From Cornus controversa (lineage: Eukaryota; Streptophyta; Magnoliopsida; Cornales; Cornaceae), in contig CM048848.1 of NCBI GenBank assembly GCA_026545225.1, positions 22,670,806 to 22,734,805 on the forward strand: a DNA stretch of 64,000 nt. Direction: 5' to 3'. Numbering within the stretch: position 1 is the stretch's first letter; every line of letters begins with the position of its first letter. The notes under the pieces were generated by a model. That model was not told the origin of the DNA and did no database searches. It saw nothing but the letters and a program-made list of their open reading frames with translations. The position numbers and the translations under genes were made by a program. This document shows positions 32,865 to 44,620 of this stretch, piece after piece.

Positions 32865-34166
32865 TGTAAGATATATAAATGTAATTGGCAAATTTCGGTG
32901 CCAAAACTTGTTGATCGAGTTATAATTTTTGTTTAAATTTGTGTCTCGATCTTCGGAGCTAAACGGAAGGTGTCTCGATACCGTGAATTTGATGAGGACA
33001 TCACTTAGAACAGGTATGTGAGTGAGGACACTATGTTTTGAAATTTGGTGGGCTTAGGACTTAGAAAATATGCTTTAAATGTAAAAATTGAATTTTTGCT
33101 AAGTCCCATCGGTCCCCATATATCAGGACAGGTCCAACTTGTCTCGGGACTTTCAAAATTCAATATGTTTGAAAAGGCCCACTGGTTCCCAAAATTGAGG
33201 ACCGGTCTGACTTTTCTCAGGACTTGGGAAATTCTAAGTGTCTGCAAAAGTCCCACCGGTCCCCAATTTTTAGGACCGTCTGACTTAGCTGATACGCGCG
33301 AAAATTTCCTTTTTGATTCGAATTGCTTTCCTAGTCAACCCAAACTTCTCTAAAACTTTCCTTAGGTGTTTTGAAGTTGTTTTCCAAGTAGACTAAGGAT
33401 TATAAACCTTATAAATACCTCTTTCTGCTTCAATCTACGAGAGGATAAAGAAGAGACTCAATGATTTAATTGTTAGAGACAGGAATATATTTTTAAGAGC
33501 TAAAAGAGGAATTTATGAGAGAAAATCTTCATTGATTTATTTTTGAGAGCACACACACATGGAGTATTTAAGTTGTGATGTTCTTCTTTATCTGATCAAC
33601 GGAATCTGCAAGACATCATCAGTCTATACAGTTGATCAAAAGTAGTAGGGTGTTTCCTTGAAACTACAAGATTTTATCTGAAGAGGAAGAGAAATGATCA
33701 CTACGAGGGGAACAAAATACTTGCTGAGTATTTTTGTTCTTTCAGCTACCTTTCTGTAAGAATTATGACGTTAGCTGGAAGTCTGCAGCAGTTGAACGTG
33801 TTGTCGCAATTGTAAACCTGAGGTGTTCCGCATCAAGTTTTTGTCAGAGTGGAGTGGGTGTGAGTCTGGGACAAAATCTGGTGTACTTTGCTTCGAGATA
33901 GTGAATTAGTTTCTCTAGGGTTTTCTGCCTCACCCTCGTGGTTTTTCCCGACTTGGATTTCCACGTAAAATTCCTGGTGTCATCTCTAACTTTTCCTTAC
34001 TTGTTCTATTCATTTTGTGATTGGTTTGGATGCCTATTTGATAATAATTGTGGGTAATTAATCAATCATAAAAATTGGACAAGATGACCTATTCACCCCC
34101 TCTAGGTCTAAGGATTAGCATCTCACTCTAAATTAACTGAACTATTTTCGCATCGCATAACTCACA
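32865..34166 (+). repeat. 3' LTR, copia family A
   Basis: It starts TGTAAGATATATAAATG, ends CATAACTCACA, and is 1302 bp long. Compared with the 5' LTR it keeps an extra block near 33055-33130 and has many single-base differences. Confidence 0.85.
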
Positions 34167-34171
34167 GAGCA

Positions 34172-34761
34172 GTTAGTAATACAAAAATACAAACCTCACA
34201 TAATTTTGTAAATAAGAGAGAAAGTAAGTGTATATTGATGAAATCTCAAAAGAAGTCGATGTAATTTATATGTAATGTAGAGAAAGAAACATTTAACATA
34301 AATAACTTCTCCAGACTAATTGTAGAAGACCATCAATAAGGCCCCTGAAAGTAACATTGTTAGGTAGGTGGAAAATAAGTAATACATATCAAATAATTAC
34401 TATAACTTACTAATTATATTCACACCTTAATCTAACACTAACAAAAGAAATATTATTGACCAATTCAATGCGAATTGGCCAAAGTTTTTAGTAACTGTAT
34501 CTTAGCATAAATCTGGACTGAACATGATGAAACCAATACTTGCTAAATCCATGATGCACAATATGTGGAGGTGCAAGTCTAGAGTTAAAGTGCTAGGCTA
34601 ACCCTTATGGTAAGAGAATCAGGTTTGGTATACTCTGTTTTGCTTTCCACTTGACACTAGAACCACTCCAGCATAAAAAAGTGGCAGAGATAAGACAATG
34701 ATGTGGTAGTATTTACTTTATGGAGATGGAGAGAGAGAGAGAGGGAGAGAGAGGAGTTAGT
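34172..34761. other. Unassigned sequence with (GA)n microsatellite
   Basis: No gene is recognised. The first 60 bp resemble the 60 bp left of the copia A insertion (26541-26601). A (GA)n run lies at about 34729-34754. The stretch ends in the target copy of the next MITE. Confidence 0.45.
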
Positions 34762-34769
34762 CACTTGAC

Positions 34770-35289
34770 CTAGGAAGCACGGATACTTCTACAAAGGTAA
34801 CGTATCCGTATCGTGTTGGTATTCGATACTGATACTCTTCAGATACTCACAGATACATGTTCGATACTTCTTAAACGTATCCATAATTTTAAAATATATA
34901 TTTTTTTATTTCTAACACGTATTTGATACTTCTCAGATACTTCGACCACGTATCTGGTACTTCTAAAATACTTCAAAACAAAATTTTAACCAGTTTTGAA
35001 CATAAAAATGTAGTTTTTTCAACAATAATATCATATTATAATTGTTAAGAAAATTTTAAATTTCATTTAAAAAAGAAATGTTGAGATACATGTCATGATT
35101 TAGTACAAAATTCATCCATGTTAATTATACAATGACTCTTAACTCTTATTTTGTTTGTTAATGATAATATTTTATAAATAAATGTTAATAACTTATTTTT
35201 TGCATATATAAAAATATAATTTATTATCTTTATATTGTCGTATCCTATTTTTTTTAGATGTGTCCCGTATTCGTATCCATGCTTCCTAG
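34770..35289. mobile_element. hAT-type MITE with 8-bp target duplication
   Basis: The terminal inverted repeats are CTAGGAAGCACGGATAC and GTATCCATGCTTCCTAG (one mismatch). Perfect 8-bp copies of CACTTGAC flank it at 34762-34769 and 35290-35297, the duplication length of hAT transposases. The left part has many GATACTTC/GATACTC direct repeats. It is 520 bp with no transposase, so it would be moved by an hAT enzyme encoded elsewhere. Confidence 0.88.
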
Positions 35290-35297
35290 CACTTGAC

Positions 35298-35817
35298 ACT
35301 CCACTAGTATAAGGGCTGGTGGATAATTTGGTGTAGGTCCCTCAAAGTGGATGCATTTGTACCGAATGCTCTAAGTCCTTTATTTTAGCCACTTTTGCTC
35401 TACCATATCTGTATTGGCCACAGTAAAAGAGACACGAGTGTAATTGTGAGCTTTTGTCGTACTCACTCAATTCTCACTAAAATATACAAAATGCGTGTTT
35501 AAATTATAAAATCTCATAAATTTGGTTTTTAATAATTTTTAATGCATTTTGTTTGATTTTAAAAGTTGATTAAATACAAATAATTAATTTTATATAGTAT
35601 TGTAAGACATCTTCGGTAATAAAAGCTTCCTAATTACCTTTCAAGAATTTTATGACCACAAATGCAGTCAAACATGAAAAAATATTCAACAAAGCACATC
35701 CAAATAAATGTTACAGTCTCGAAATAACATACAAAGTTCTCTAGGTTCAACTTCTAATTAGGAACCCGCCCCATACATATGGGATGTCTTAAATTGTATA
35801 TGTTTAAGCCAAATGCA
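35298..35817. other. Unassigned sequence
   Basis: No motif or supportable ORF. It ends in TTCTA (35818-35822), the target of the next copia element. Confidence 0.4.
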
Positions 35818-35822
35818 TTCTA

Positions 35823-36283
35823 TGTTGTGCCGGGAGCCCAGAAATTCAAATCAAAACACCACACACATATAAATATATAGAGATTTACATGGTTCGACAA
35901 TTGCCTACGTCCACGGGAGGTAGTAGATTCACTATTGGAGAAAATATACAGATATATATTTTCTCTCTCAGATCCTCACTCTCTCTGGCTCACAGATTTG
36001 CTATACACAAAGGCACTTGCATACACTTATGCACTGGATTTGCCACTCTGTGTTTTGCTTGAACTGCCTCACTAATTACAAACAAATGAGTGAGCTTATA
36101 TAGCGGAAGGGGAGAGACATTTTTTGGCAAATTCTGGCAGACTTTTGTCCACAATTCCAACACAGCCATCCACATATTTGGCGCCTACTTGTGCTAACTT
36201 TCCCTTCAAGTGACACTAATCACCGTTCGGTGACTTTAGATGCCATTAATGCCAATGTCTCATTCGAGCCACTATAATCAACA
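35823..36283 (-). repeat. 3' LTR of copia family B
   Basis: It starts TGTTGTGCCGGGAGCCC and ends ATAATCAACA on the plus strand, 461 bp. It preserves the empty site (CTTGCATACACTTATGC, about 36015-36031) into which the family A LTR jumped in the partner LTR. The polypurine segment inside is present twice (36284-36350). Confidence 0.9.
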
Positions 36284-37863
36284 ATCTCCACCTTGGCGAG
36301 AATCGACTAATCAATGATCTCCACCTTGGCGAGAATCCACCGATCAACGCTGCCTCCAATGAGCCCTTAGACGCTACGATGAATGTTAGTGCTAAACTTG
36401 ACTTTTTTTTGCTTGCCCAAAACATATTGCTCGCATAAATCAATTTTTTAGTCTTGGCACCCTTCAATAGACCTTGCCTTATCAAGCCCTGCAAAGCCTT
36501 CTCCTCAGCATGCCTTAAGCGCATTTGCCAGAGTCGGGAAGTATTTGATGCCTTATCTTCAGAATTACTGGAGATAGCTGCTCTCCCTGTGACTGTATGC
36601 CCATCCAGGAATTACAGATTTCCCTTTCGAGTACCCTTCATCGCCAAAAATGTACCGTGTACAACTTTTAGGACTCCACTTTCCATGGTCACCTTGTCAC
36701 TGCTGGAGTCTAAGACCCCTAGTGAGATGAGGTTCTTCTTCAGATCCAAGACATATCGGACATCCATCAGTCATCTGATTGTACCATTATGCATCTTCGA
36801 ACGAACTATTTTTATCTCTTTTGTTTGGCATGCATTATCGTTGCCCATAAGCACAACTCCTCCATCAAGCTCCTGAAAGCTTGAAAACCACTGCCTGTTG
36901 GGAGACATATGGTAGGAACATCCAGAATCCATAATCCATCTATCAGATTGGCTCTCTGATGATGAAATTGAAAAGGTTGATTCTTATTCGTCATCTACTT
37001 TTCTTACAAAGTTCACATCTGACTTATCTTTGTTCGGACAATCTTTTTTCCAGTGCCCTTTCTAGTGACAATAGGCACACTCGTCCTTTGCAAGACATCT
37101 TCTTGATGATGATTCTTCTCTTGACTTCGAGTGAGATCTTCCCCACCTACTGGATCCATCAATTTTTTTGTTATTTGTCCTTCCTCTGTCTACAGTCAAC
37201 GCTTCTGATGTTGAGTCCCTATGATAATGCTGATTCTTTTCTCGATACTCATTATTCACCAAAGCGCTAGAAACATCAATGAATTTAACCTCATCTTTTC
37301 CATATAGTAGAGTGGTGGTTAAATGATCATAGTCTTCAGGTAAGGAATTTAATAACAACAGAGCCTTATCTTCATCGACAATATCAACATCTAAATTTTA
37401 TAAATCAGTGAGAATTTTGTTGAAATTATCCAAATGCTCCATCATAGAAGTACCTGTTTTGTCCTGGAATCGAAAGAGCTTCTTCTTGAGGTAGAGCCGG
37501 TTCTCTACATTTTTTGTCATGTACTTGTCCTCCAATTTTTTTCCAGAGACTTGTTATCGTAGTCTCTTTCATGACAAAGTACTTCTGGTCCTTGGCTAAA
37601 CACACTCGGATTATGCCAAAAGCTTGACGGTTCACAAAATTCAAGTCTTCATCAGAAAAATCCTTGGTCTTGGCATCTAAGGCAATATGAGACCCTTCTC
37701 GAAACAATAAATCTAGAACTTCGCATTGCCACATGCAGAAGTTATTGGTACCGTCGAATTTCTCCACCTCAAACCTTGCATTTGACAACATGGTTCTTCG
37801 AATATAATAACTTTTGAAAGTTTCGCTGATGCCTATGGACTCAGAATCCCTTATTTCAGCCAT
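36284..37863 (-). pseudogene. Gag and start of pol of copia family B, broken
   Basis: It starts at 37863 (MAEIRDSESIGISETF). The gag capsid part has FEVEKFDGTNNFCMWQ and SLWKKI motifs; after a frameshift near 37520 it resumes with a LLNSLPEDYDHL stretch (37360-37062), and CAYC begins the zinc knuckle. The protease region (about 36990-36880) has a WIMDSGCSYHMS-like active site in a second frame. A GAG-pre-integrase stretch with RLWQMRLRHAEEKALQGLI follows (about 36560-36480). The frame then ends at the deletion junction near 36370. Stops and at least two frameshifts are visible. Confidence 0.8.
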
Positions 37864-37889
37864 AGGAGGGACTCAGATGCGATAAACAA

Positions 37890-38280
37890 ATAATTCAATT
37901 ACAATTTACAGAAAATTTAGAGATTTAATTGCAATTTTTAGAAAAATAAGGGGTTGAGTTACAATTTTCAAAAAAATCAGGGGCTAAATTAAAAGTTCTA
38001 GAAAACTCAAGGGTTGAATTGAAATTATTAGAAAGTTCAGAGGATGAATTACAGTTACTAGAAAATTCAGAGACTGAATTGTAATTCCAAGAAAAATTAG
38101 GGGTTGAATTACAATTCCCAAAAAAATTAGGGACTGAATTGCAATTTCTAAAAAATTAGGGAAAATGGCAATTTTTGGGAACTCCAGGGGCTGAATTGTA
38201 ATTTTTAGGATAAAATAAGGACAAAATTGTACTTTTCAGAAAGAACTAGGACTGAATAACAATTGTTAGAAAGTCCAGCC
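37890..38280. repeat. ~34-bp tandem repeats in the copia B leader
   Basis: About eleven imperfect units of the type GGGGTTGAATTACAATTTCT plus AGAAAATTCA lie between the gag start and the primer site. Units vary by substitutions and one- or two-base indels. A repeated untranslated leader is unusual in copia elements of this size. Confidence 0.85.
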
Positions 38281-38696
38281 ACGTGGGTGACACGTGGCGC
38301 CTTTTACTGATGTGGTGGCTCAGTCCAAGGCTTGGTCAGTGGGTCGACTCGGTCCAGGCTCACTAAGTCAGCTCAAGGATGAAATAGGCGCATGAGGTGC
38401 ATGATATGTGTGAGGGCGAGCGGGCGCGTGGCCACCACTCATCGTCTTCCTTGGTTATGAGTGAAGTGCGTGAATGGGACGCTCTAGTTATGATACCAGT
38501 GCCTGAAGAGTGTGTCTCCCGTGTGTATCACGTGTTTTCTTCCGACGGTGCGTGAGGGTTCTTCCGACCTCTAGGTTGTTCCGCTGAACTCAAATCGATG
38601 AGATCTATCCTTTGGTATGCTCAAAACTAAATTTAGAGCACTTTGATTTTTGGGCAGTGAGCAAAAATGCTCTGAACTAAGGCTCTGATACCAATT

Positions 38697-40020
38697 TGTT
38701 GTACCGGGAGCCCAAAAACTCAAATCAGAACACCACACACACACAAATAAATAGAGATTTACATGGTTCAACAATTGCCTATGTCTATGGGAGGTAGAAG
38801 ATTTACTATTGGAGAAAATATAAAGATACAGATACAGTTTTTCTCTCTCAAATCCTCACTCTCTTTGTCTCATATATTTGCTATACACAGCGGCACTTGT
38901 ATATGTGAGTTATGCGGTACGAAAACGGTTCAGTTAATTTAGAGTGAGATGCTAATCTTTAGACCTAGAGGGGGGTGAATAGGTCTTCTTGCCCAATTTT
39001 TGTGATTGATTAATTACCCACAATTATTATCAATTAAGCATCCAAATCAAATATAAAATAAATAGAGCAAGTAAAGAAAAGTTAGAGATGATACTAGGAA
39101 TTTTACATGGAAACCTAAGGTGGGAAAAACCACAGGGTGAGGCAGAAAACCCCAGAGAAACCAATCCACTATCTCAAAGCAAAGTACATCAGACTCTGTC
39201 CCAGACTCACACCCACTCCACTCTGACAAGAACTTGATGCGGAACACATCAGGCTTACAATTACGACTCCATGTCCAACTGCTGCAGACTTTTGACTAAC
39301 ATCACAATTCTTTCAGAAGGGTAGCTGAAAGAACAGAAATACTCAACAAGTATTTCGTTCCGTTCCTAGTGATCGTTTCTCTTCCTCTTCAGATAAAATC
39401 TTTGTAGTTTCAAGGAACCACCTTTGCTGCTCTTGATCAACTGTGTAGACTGATGTAGAATTTCAACAATCCCGAGAGAAGTTGGACCAGTCCTCATATA
39501 TGGGGACCGGTAGGACTTTGAAGAAATTCAATTTGCACATTTAAAGCATATTTTCTAAGTCCTAAGCCCACCAAAACCTCAAAACATAGTGTCCTCACTC
39601 ACATACTTGTTCTAAGTGATGTCCACATCAAATCCACGGTATCAAGACACTTTCTGTTCAGCTCTGAAGATCGAGACACAAAATCAAACAAAAATTACAA
39701 CTAGATCAACAAGTTTTGACATTAAAAATTTGTCAATTACAATTATATATCTCACAGCATACACTTATGCACTGGATTTGGCACTCTATGTTTTGCCTGA
39801 ACTGCCACACTAATTACAGACAAATGAGTGAGCTTATATAGCAGAAGTGAGAGACATTTTCTAGCAAATTCTGGCAGACTTCTGTCCACAATTCTGGTGC
39901 AGTCATCCACATATTCGACACCTACTTGTGTTAACTTTTCCTTTATGTGGCACTAATCACCGTTCGGTGACTTTCAGTGCCATTAATGCCAATGTCTCAT
40001 TCGAGCTACTATAATCAATA
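38697..40020 (-). repeat. 5' LTR of copia family B, split by a family A solo LTR
   Basis: It starts TGTTGTACCGGGAGCCC beside the primer site and ends ATAATCAATA (terminal CA changed to TA). Removal of 38904-39756 and one target copy gives about 466 bp, collinear with 35823-36283. Confidence 0.9.
38904..39756 (-). mobile_element. Solo LTR of copia family A
   Basis: It is the reverse complement of the family A LTR: it starts TGTGAGTTATGCGG and ends ATATATCTCACA. At 853 bp it is shorter than the LTRs at 26602 and 32865, so it has internal deletions. Flanks are GTATA (38899-38903) and GCATA (39757-39761). The uninterrupted partner LTR reads GCATA, so the left copy has one C-to-T change. No internal retroelement DNA is present, as expected after LTR-LTR recombination. 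Confidence 0.88.
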
Positions 40021-41012
40021 TTCTAAGCCTTTTAAGTCTATTCATCAAGGAAAAAGCCTCATCGGCTATTCAAAGATATGATAAGTTATTTTTCATTGAA
40101 GTATGGCATGTCTTTTGGCTGCTAACATCCCCACATTAACCCCTAGGGAACCAAATATCCTTCATATAAGCAACAAGACCATAGTTCAATGAAATCACAT
40201 AATTTACATTCCATAATTAAATAAAAAATAAAAGATTATATTATGCGAAATATAAATAATTATATTTCAAATGAAAAACAAAATAATCAAGAAACACTCA
40301 ACATGCATCTTAAGAAGATACTTAAAGCACTGGACCACTGGTTACTGATGCCGGACAGAATAGTGATTATTCTGTAGGCTAAGGGCAACAGAAAATAAAC
40401 AGAAAGAAAGCACGAGAATTGCCCAAAAACTCAGAGAAAAGTCTCTGGTATTCAATATTATTATTCAAAATCAAAAGTACCTTCGAATCAACCCACAAGC
40501 CGGGTTATATAGCTGAACTTCGTCAACATTACCAAAAATAGCAAAAACCTAATATTCTTGCCAAAATAAAATACGAAATAAAAGAAGAAAGTTGCCAGAA
40601 TTCTGGCCCAAATCAAGCCCAGAATCTCTTCCTAATCAACAAAATAAATATTACCAAAAAAGGAAAGAAATAACTAAAATTAGGGATTCGGAGGGGAAAA
40701 CAGTGGATTTTGGCCTCGAAAAAAGACACACCCAGCTTTGTGGTCATAAAGGCGATTCTGACACCTGTAGCCAAAGTTATGGCCAAAATACTAAAGCGCA
40801 TCCAAAAATACCCTAATTAGTGACAAGATCACGGTTTTCTGCCATCTTTACGCTGATCTGCCAACTCAAGATATTTCAGTGCCATCAACGTGTCGTCTAA
40901 CAGTTCAGCATCATCTGACTCGGATGCTCCTGCATCAGTTACCTTGACCTATACCAAGCTCTTGTACATGCAAATTCTTATGCTTCTTGGCCTGTACCAT
41001 GCTCTTGCCTTA
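40021..41012. other. Unassigned sequence, probably an old LTR fragment in part
   Basis: No gene is recognised. The part at 40350-40810 (GAATTGCCCAAAAACTCAGA, AGTCTCTGGTATTCAATATT) has the look of a copia-type LTR read backwards, but neither end nor partner is in the window. Confidence 0.35.
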
Positions 41013-43146
41013 AGAACTGATGAACCTAAAGGGGGAGGGGGTGAATAGGTTCTTCAATTTTTCTTCCTAATAGATGCAAGTTTGGCTAGCACATGCAATC
41101 ACACAATTATGGACACATAGATTTATAGAGGAAAACTCCAGAGTGGGATAAAAAATCTCTTTGAACTGAACTCTACTATGTCTAAAAGGGTAGTACAGTA
41201 ATTCTCCAATTACTCTCTCACTCACCCAACTCATCACATAGTCACTCCAGCTCTCAACCCAGTTCATAGCCTCCCTAGGCCTGAACCACTCCCACCAAAT
41301 CTCACAACAGCTTTTCCGCTCTCAACCCAGTCCGGGCTTCCCAAAGCCCAAGCTATCTCTCACCAATCTTATCACAATCATTCACACTTCCCCTGTCCAA
41401 AGTATCCCAATACTTGGACTATACATAGTGATAGTGGAGTCAGTTCGATGTAATGAGCATCAACTCTTCAAGCTCTAATTATTGGTCTTCAAAGTTGATC
41501 TATAACTCTTCAAGCTCGGATGGTTAGTCTTCAAGGCCCAGCAGGATAATGACATGGCCACTTGACTTCTTGGAAGATAATGACACTCGAACTCTTGCAA
41601 TGATAGGCTTCAATAAGTACACCCTTAAAGTGTAGCTGCACAGAACTTGTAGAAGCTTGTTCTATCAATGAATCTTTTTCTTAGCTTCTATCAATACTTT
41701 GAACATAAGTATAGCATGCAACAAAATTGATCTTTCATGACTTGTTATCCACGACATACATAAAAGGCAAGTTTTGAGATTTAATCTTTTTACGGTCCCG
41801 TATTTTAGGTATCTTGGTAAATGTCAATATCCAGTGTATTACCGGCTTGCACTTAATTGCCATTCAATATTTATTTAAAGACCTATATTTTTAATAACGA
41901 GGACTTATTTGATATATTGTTAATGCTTGGCCAAAAATTCTTAAAAATTACTTCTCTATTTTATTTTGTATCTTTCGAGAACACACACATCTCTCTATGT
42001 TCTCTCCCCTCAAAGGCTTTCGAATCTCTTCATACTCAGATCGATGATGCCTTGTCTCTCTCTCCCTTTTTGTAAACATGCCAAACCAATCGACATATTT
42101 GTCCCTACAACAGCCAAGCGACTTCCATTTACATATCAGTAAACAACGATCATAAGAAGCCCTAATTCGAAGTATTGAAGTTGGAACCCTCTAGTGTTCG
42201 CAGTCTCTTCATTAATTGCTTGAAACTATTTGGCCATATACACATGTCTGAAGTTGGAACCCTCCGAATGATGCGTATTGAAAGCTAACCTGACTGAATT
42301 AAATTGAGCTTTCAATTAGGTATATATAATGGTTCTATTTATATGTATATTATAAGAACCCTATGATCTCACTATAAGATTTTTTAATATCACCAGCGGT
42401 TTAAACCGTCGGAAAATCCTTCCAAAACTGCTGGAAAAACATCACCGGCGATTAAAAAATTTGCCGGAAAATGTCCTGCCATTGGAGAATTACCGGCAGT
42501 TTTGCTGAACTACCGGTAATTACAGGCAGTTTTTTTGCAACCGCCAGTATAATACTGACAATTTTAAACTGCCGGTAAATACAGTAAAAGTGCCAGTAAT
42601 GGTTCATTTTACCGGCAGTTTGCTATAAACCGCCGGTAATAGTTAGTTTTTAGAATTTTTTTTCCCTCTTCCCTCCCCCTCACTACTTTCCCACATCATC
42701 AGTATACATTTTGACATCCAAATTAGTCCAAATATCAAACATTAACAGCCAAAAGACTTTTCATTCAAGCAAATTAAATTTGACATCCACGTCACTGTAA
42801 AATCAAACAATGTTTTAACCTGTTTACATACATACATACATGAATATTATATCAAATTACAGATTGAAGCATTCATTGATTGATTGATATTTGAAGAAAA
42901 CAGAGAGAACACATTACATGCTATATATATACTACGCATGTGGCGAGGCTCAAAGTAGAAATTAGATATCAATAAAAGCATACACATATTCTACTACATC
43001 CGCATGCTCATGCTACTATGATCTCTCTCTCTCTCTATTTTTACTACAACAGAAATCTCCCTGAAACCTATGATGAGATATTATTATGATATCTCTCTCT
43101 GTTTTAACTTCAAAAATCTCTTTAAAACCTTGAGCATTCATTCACT

Positions 43147-43343
43147 TCACATATGCTTCTTCCCTCCAGCCAGAATACATTGAATCTGAAGCCCTCTGCT
43201 GAAAGCCTCATTGAAAAGAAGCCTGGTTTGAAACTCTAACACAAATGGGAACCAAGCAAGGATGACCACAGGTACAAAGATGATCATCCCCATCATGTAC
43301 TCGTACCCTTTTGCTAGAGCTCTAACAGACCCCCACTTTCCTA
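43147..43343 (-). pseudogene. Captured C-terminal fragment of a callose synthase (glucan synthase-like)
   Basis: The minus strand reads KWGSVRALAKGYEYMMGM, then FVPVVILAWFPFV, LEFQTRLLFNEAFSRGLQ, and a GGKK tail with a stop at 43147-43149. These are the last transmembrane helix and C-terminal tail of plant callose synthases, plasma-membrane enzymes that make beta-1,3-glucan. The frame is open over some 65 codons. The active region of the roughly 1900-residue protein is absent. It abuts the PP1 fragment with no spacer. Confidence 0.85.
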
Positions 43344-43344
43344 G

Positions 43345-43500
43345 AACTTAATCTTGTAAGCTAGGAGGAGGCATATACTCTCTATAATTTGTTTTCCTCT
43401 GTCCACATAATCTCCAAGGAATAGGTATAATTGGAGTCTGGTGGAAATCCAATGGACTCAAAGAGCTGTAGTAAGTCTGCATATTGCCCATGAATGTCAC
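43345..43500 (-). pseudogene. Captured exon of a PP1-type serine/threonine phosphatase (TOPP)
   Basis: The minus strand has a splice acceptor TTTTTTTGCAG at 43511-43501, then [15 protein letters not shown] with the metal-ligand motif GDIHGQ, then GFPPDSNY. A 2-bp insertion shifts the frame, after which [10 protein letters not shown] (the second metal-binding motif) and CLLLAYKIK follow. This is the core of a PP1 catalytic subunit; the full protein is about 310 residues. Because of the shift and the missing ends it is not functional. Confidence 0.85.
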
Positions 43501-43990
43501 CTGCAAAAAAACATTACATTCAATTCACCATTCATTTCCCAACAACACAGAAAACATCATCTAAAATATATGACAAATGTGGGGACTGTCACATTTTTCT
43601 TCTCCCCCAACTTCTCTTTAGTTGTGGGATGTCCAATGTACAACTTTCCAACCATTCAAATCTCATTACAAGAAATGCAACTAAAATTCTAGAAATGTTG
43701 ACACTGACATTTGAAATCTTTCAGACACATCCTAAATATAAATATTTTGGTGTATTAGGCCTGCAGGGATCCAAGAGACTTGTGAAATTGTTGACTAATG
43801 GAAGAACATTGGCTAAACCGAAAGAAACAAAAAAAAAAATGCAATTCCTAGGCAATGTGAAGAAGCATGGATTTTAGATAAGGTTACACCCCTCAGAATC
43901 TTGGAAAGAATGGGACAAAGAAATTGCTACAAAGAAGAAAGTAAATGAATCTAATCAAACCCTTTGAAAATTAATAGCAAAATTATTTTA

Positions 43991-44336
43991 TTAATCCAAT
44001 TTCCTCTGATTCCTTATGTAAATCACCATATTTGAGTTGCAAATGTTTTTTAGTGGTTGGGACTGACCGTCGAAGCTGAGAAACTTAATATTACAAGCAG
44101 AACAAGCATTATCAAAAACATAACTGCAATATATATGTTCTATCATAAGAAAACTATTACTACTACTACTTAAAAGGCTAGCGCCTAATTGGATACAGAC
44201 ATTCCTAAGAATGGTGATTATGAGAATAGCCAAGGCTATCAAGTTGGTTAGGATTTCGTTACTTATTGCTGTGGACATGAAGGCGGCATTCGGAGTGAAA
44301 TATGTGAGAACTACAGTTGGTTCCTTCTACTCGCCC
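43991..44336 (-). pseudogene. Exon-like ORF of an unidentified membrane protein
   Basis: After a possible acceptor TTTGCAG at about 44342-44336 the minus strand is open (VLTYFTPNAAFMSTAIS) and includes a hydrophobic stretch NLIALAILIITILRNVC, likely one transmembrane helix, before a stop at 43991. I do not recognise the family. It lies between two captured fragments and may be a fourth. Confidence 0.35.
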
Positions 44337-44620
44337 CTGCAAATAAGATGAGTGAAAAAAATACTAAGTAGAAGAATGCTTTAAAATCTATGTAAATTAC
44401 TAAATGTAACATGTAGTTTGAGGGAGATACAAAGTGCTAATAATAAGTTAAGAATTGGGAAGGAGTAGGATGATGAACAAGTTGGATAATCCAATTTTGG
44501 TAGAGCAATTTTATCAAACATGTGGTGAACTATATATAGTTGTTATTACAGTTGACAAACTATAACCATCACTAACCTTAAAAAGATTCTTCTCTTTCTT
44601 GTACCATGTCCATACCATTG

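Larger units (their letters stand above)
26602..34166 (+). mobile_element. SIRE-like Ty1/copia retrotransposon ('family A'), full-length, inactive
   Basis: Both LTRs, an exact initiator-Met primer site (TGGTATCAGAGC, 27787-27798), a gag-pol region in copia order and a polypurine tract (AAAAGGGAAGAT, ending 32864) are present. The LTRs differ clearly (the 5' copy lacks a block of about 110 bp), so the insertion is old. The flanking 5-mers GAGAG and GAGCA match only in part. The gag lacks its capsid N-terminal part. A solo LTR of the same family lies at 38904-39756. Confidence 0.88.
35823..40020 (-). mobile_element. Deleted Ty1/copia element ('family B')
   Basis: LTRs at 35823-36283 and 38697-40020 (the latter containing a solo LTR) bound the element. 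The target duplication TTCTA at 35818-35822 and 40021-40025 is perfect. On the minus strand: LTR, primer site (TGGTATCAGAGC, 38693-38682), leader with tandem repeats, gag, the start of pol, then a direct jump to the polypurine tract AAGGTGGAGAT beside the 3' LTR. Integrase, reverse transcriptase and RNase H are deleted. Without the nested solo LTR it is about 3.3 kb. Confidence 0.9.

Noticed and set aside
41018..41716. Independent solo LTR of copia C
   Set aside because: The flanking 5-mers do not match, and 49045 onward continues exactly where this block breaks off when compared with 55647-57207, so it is half of a split LTR.
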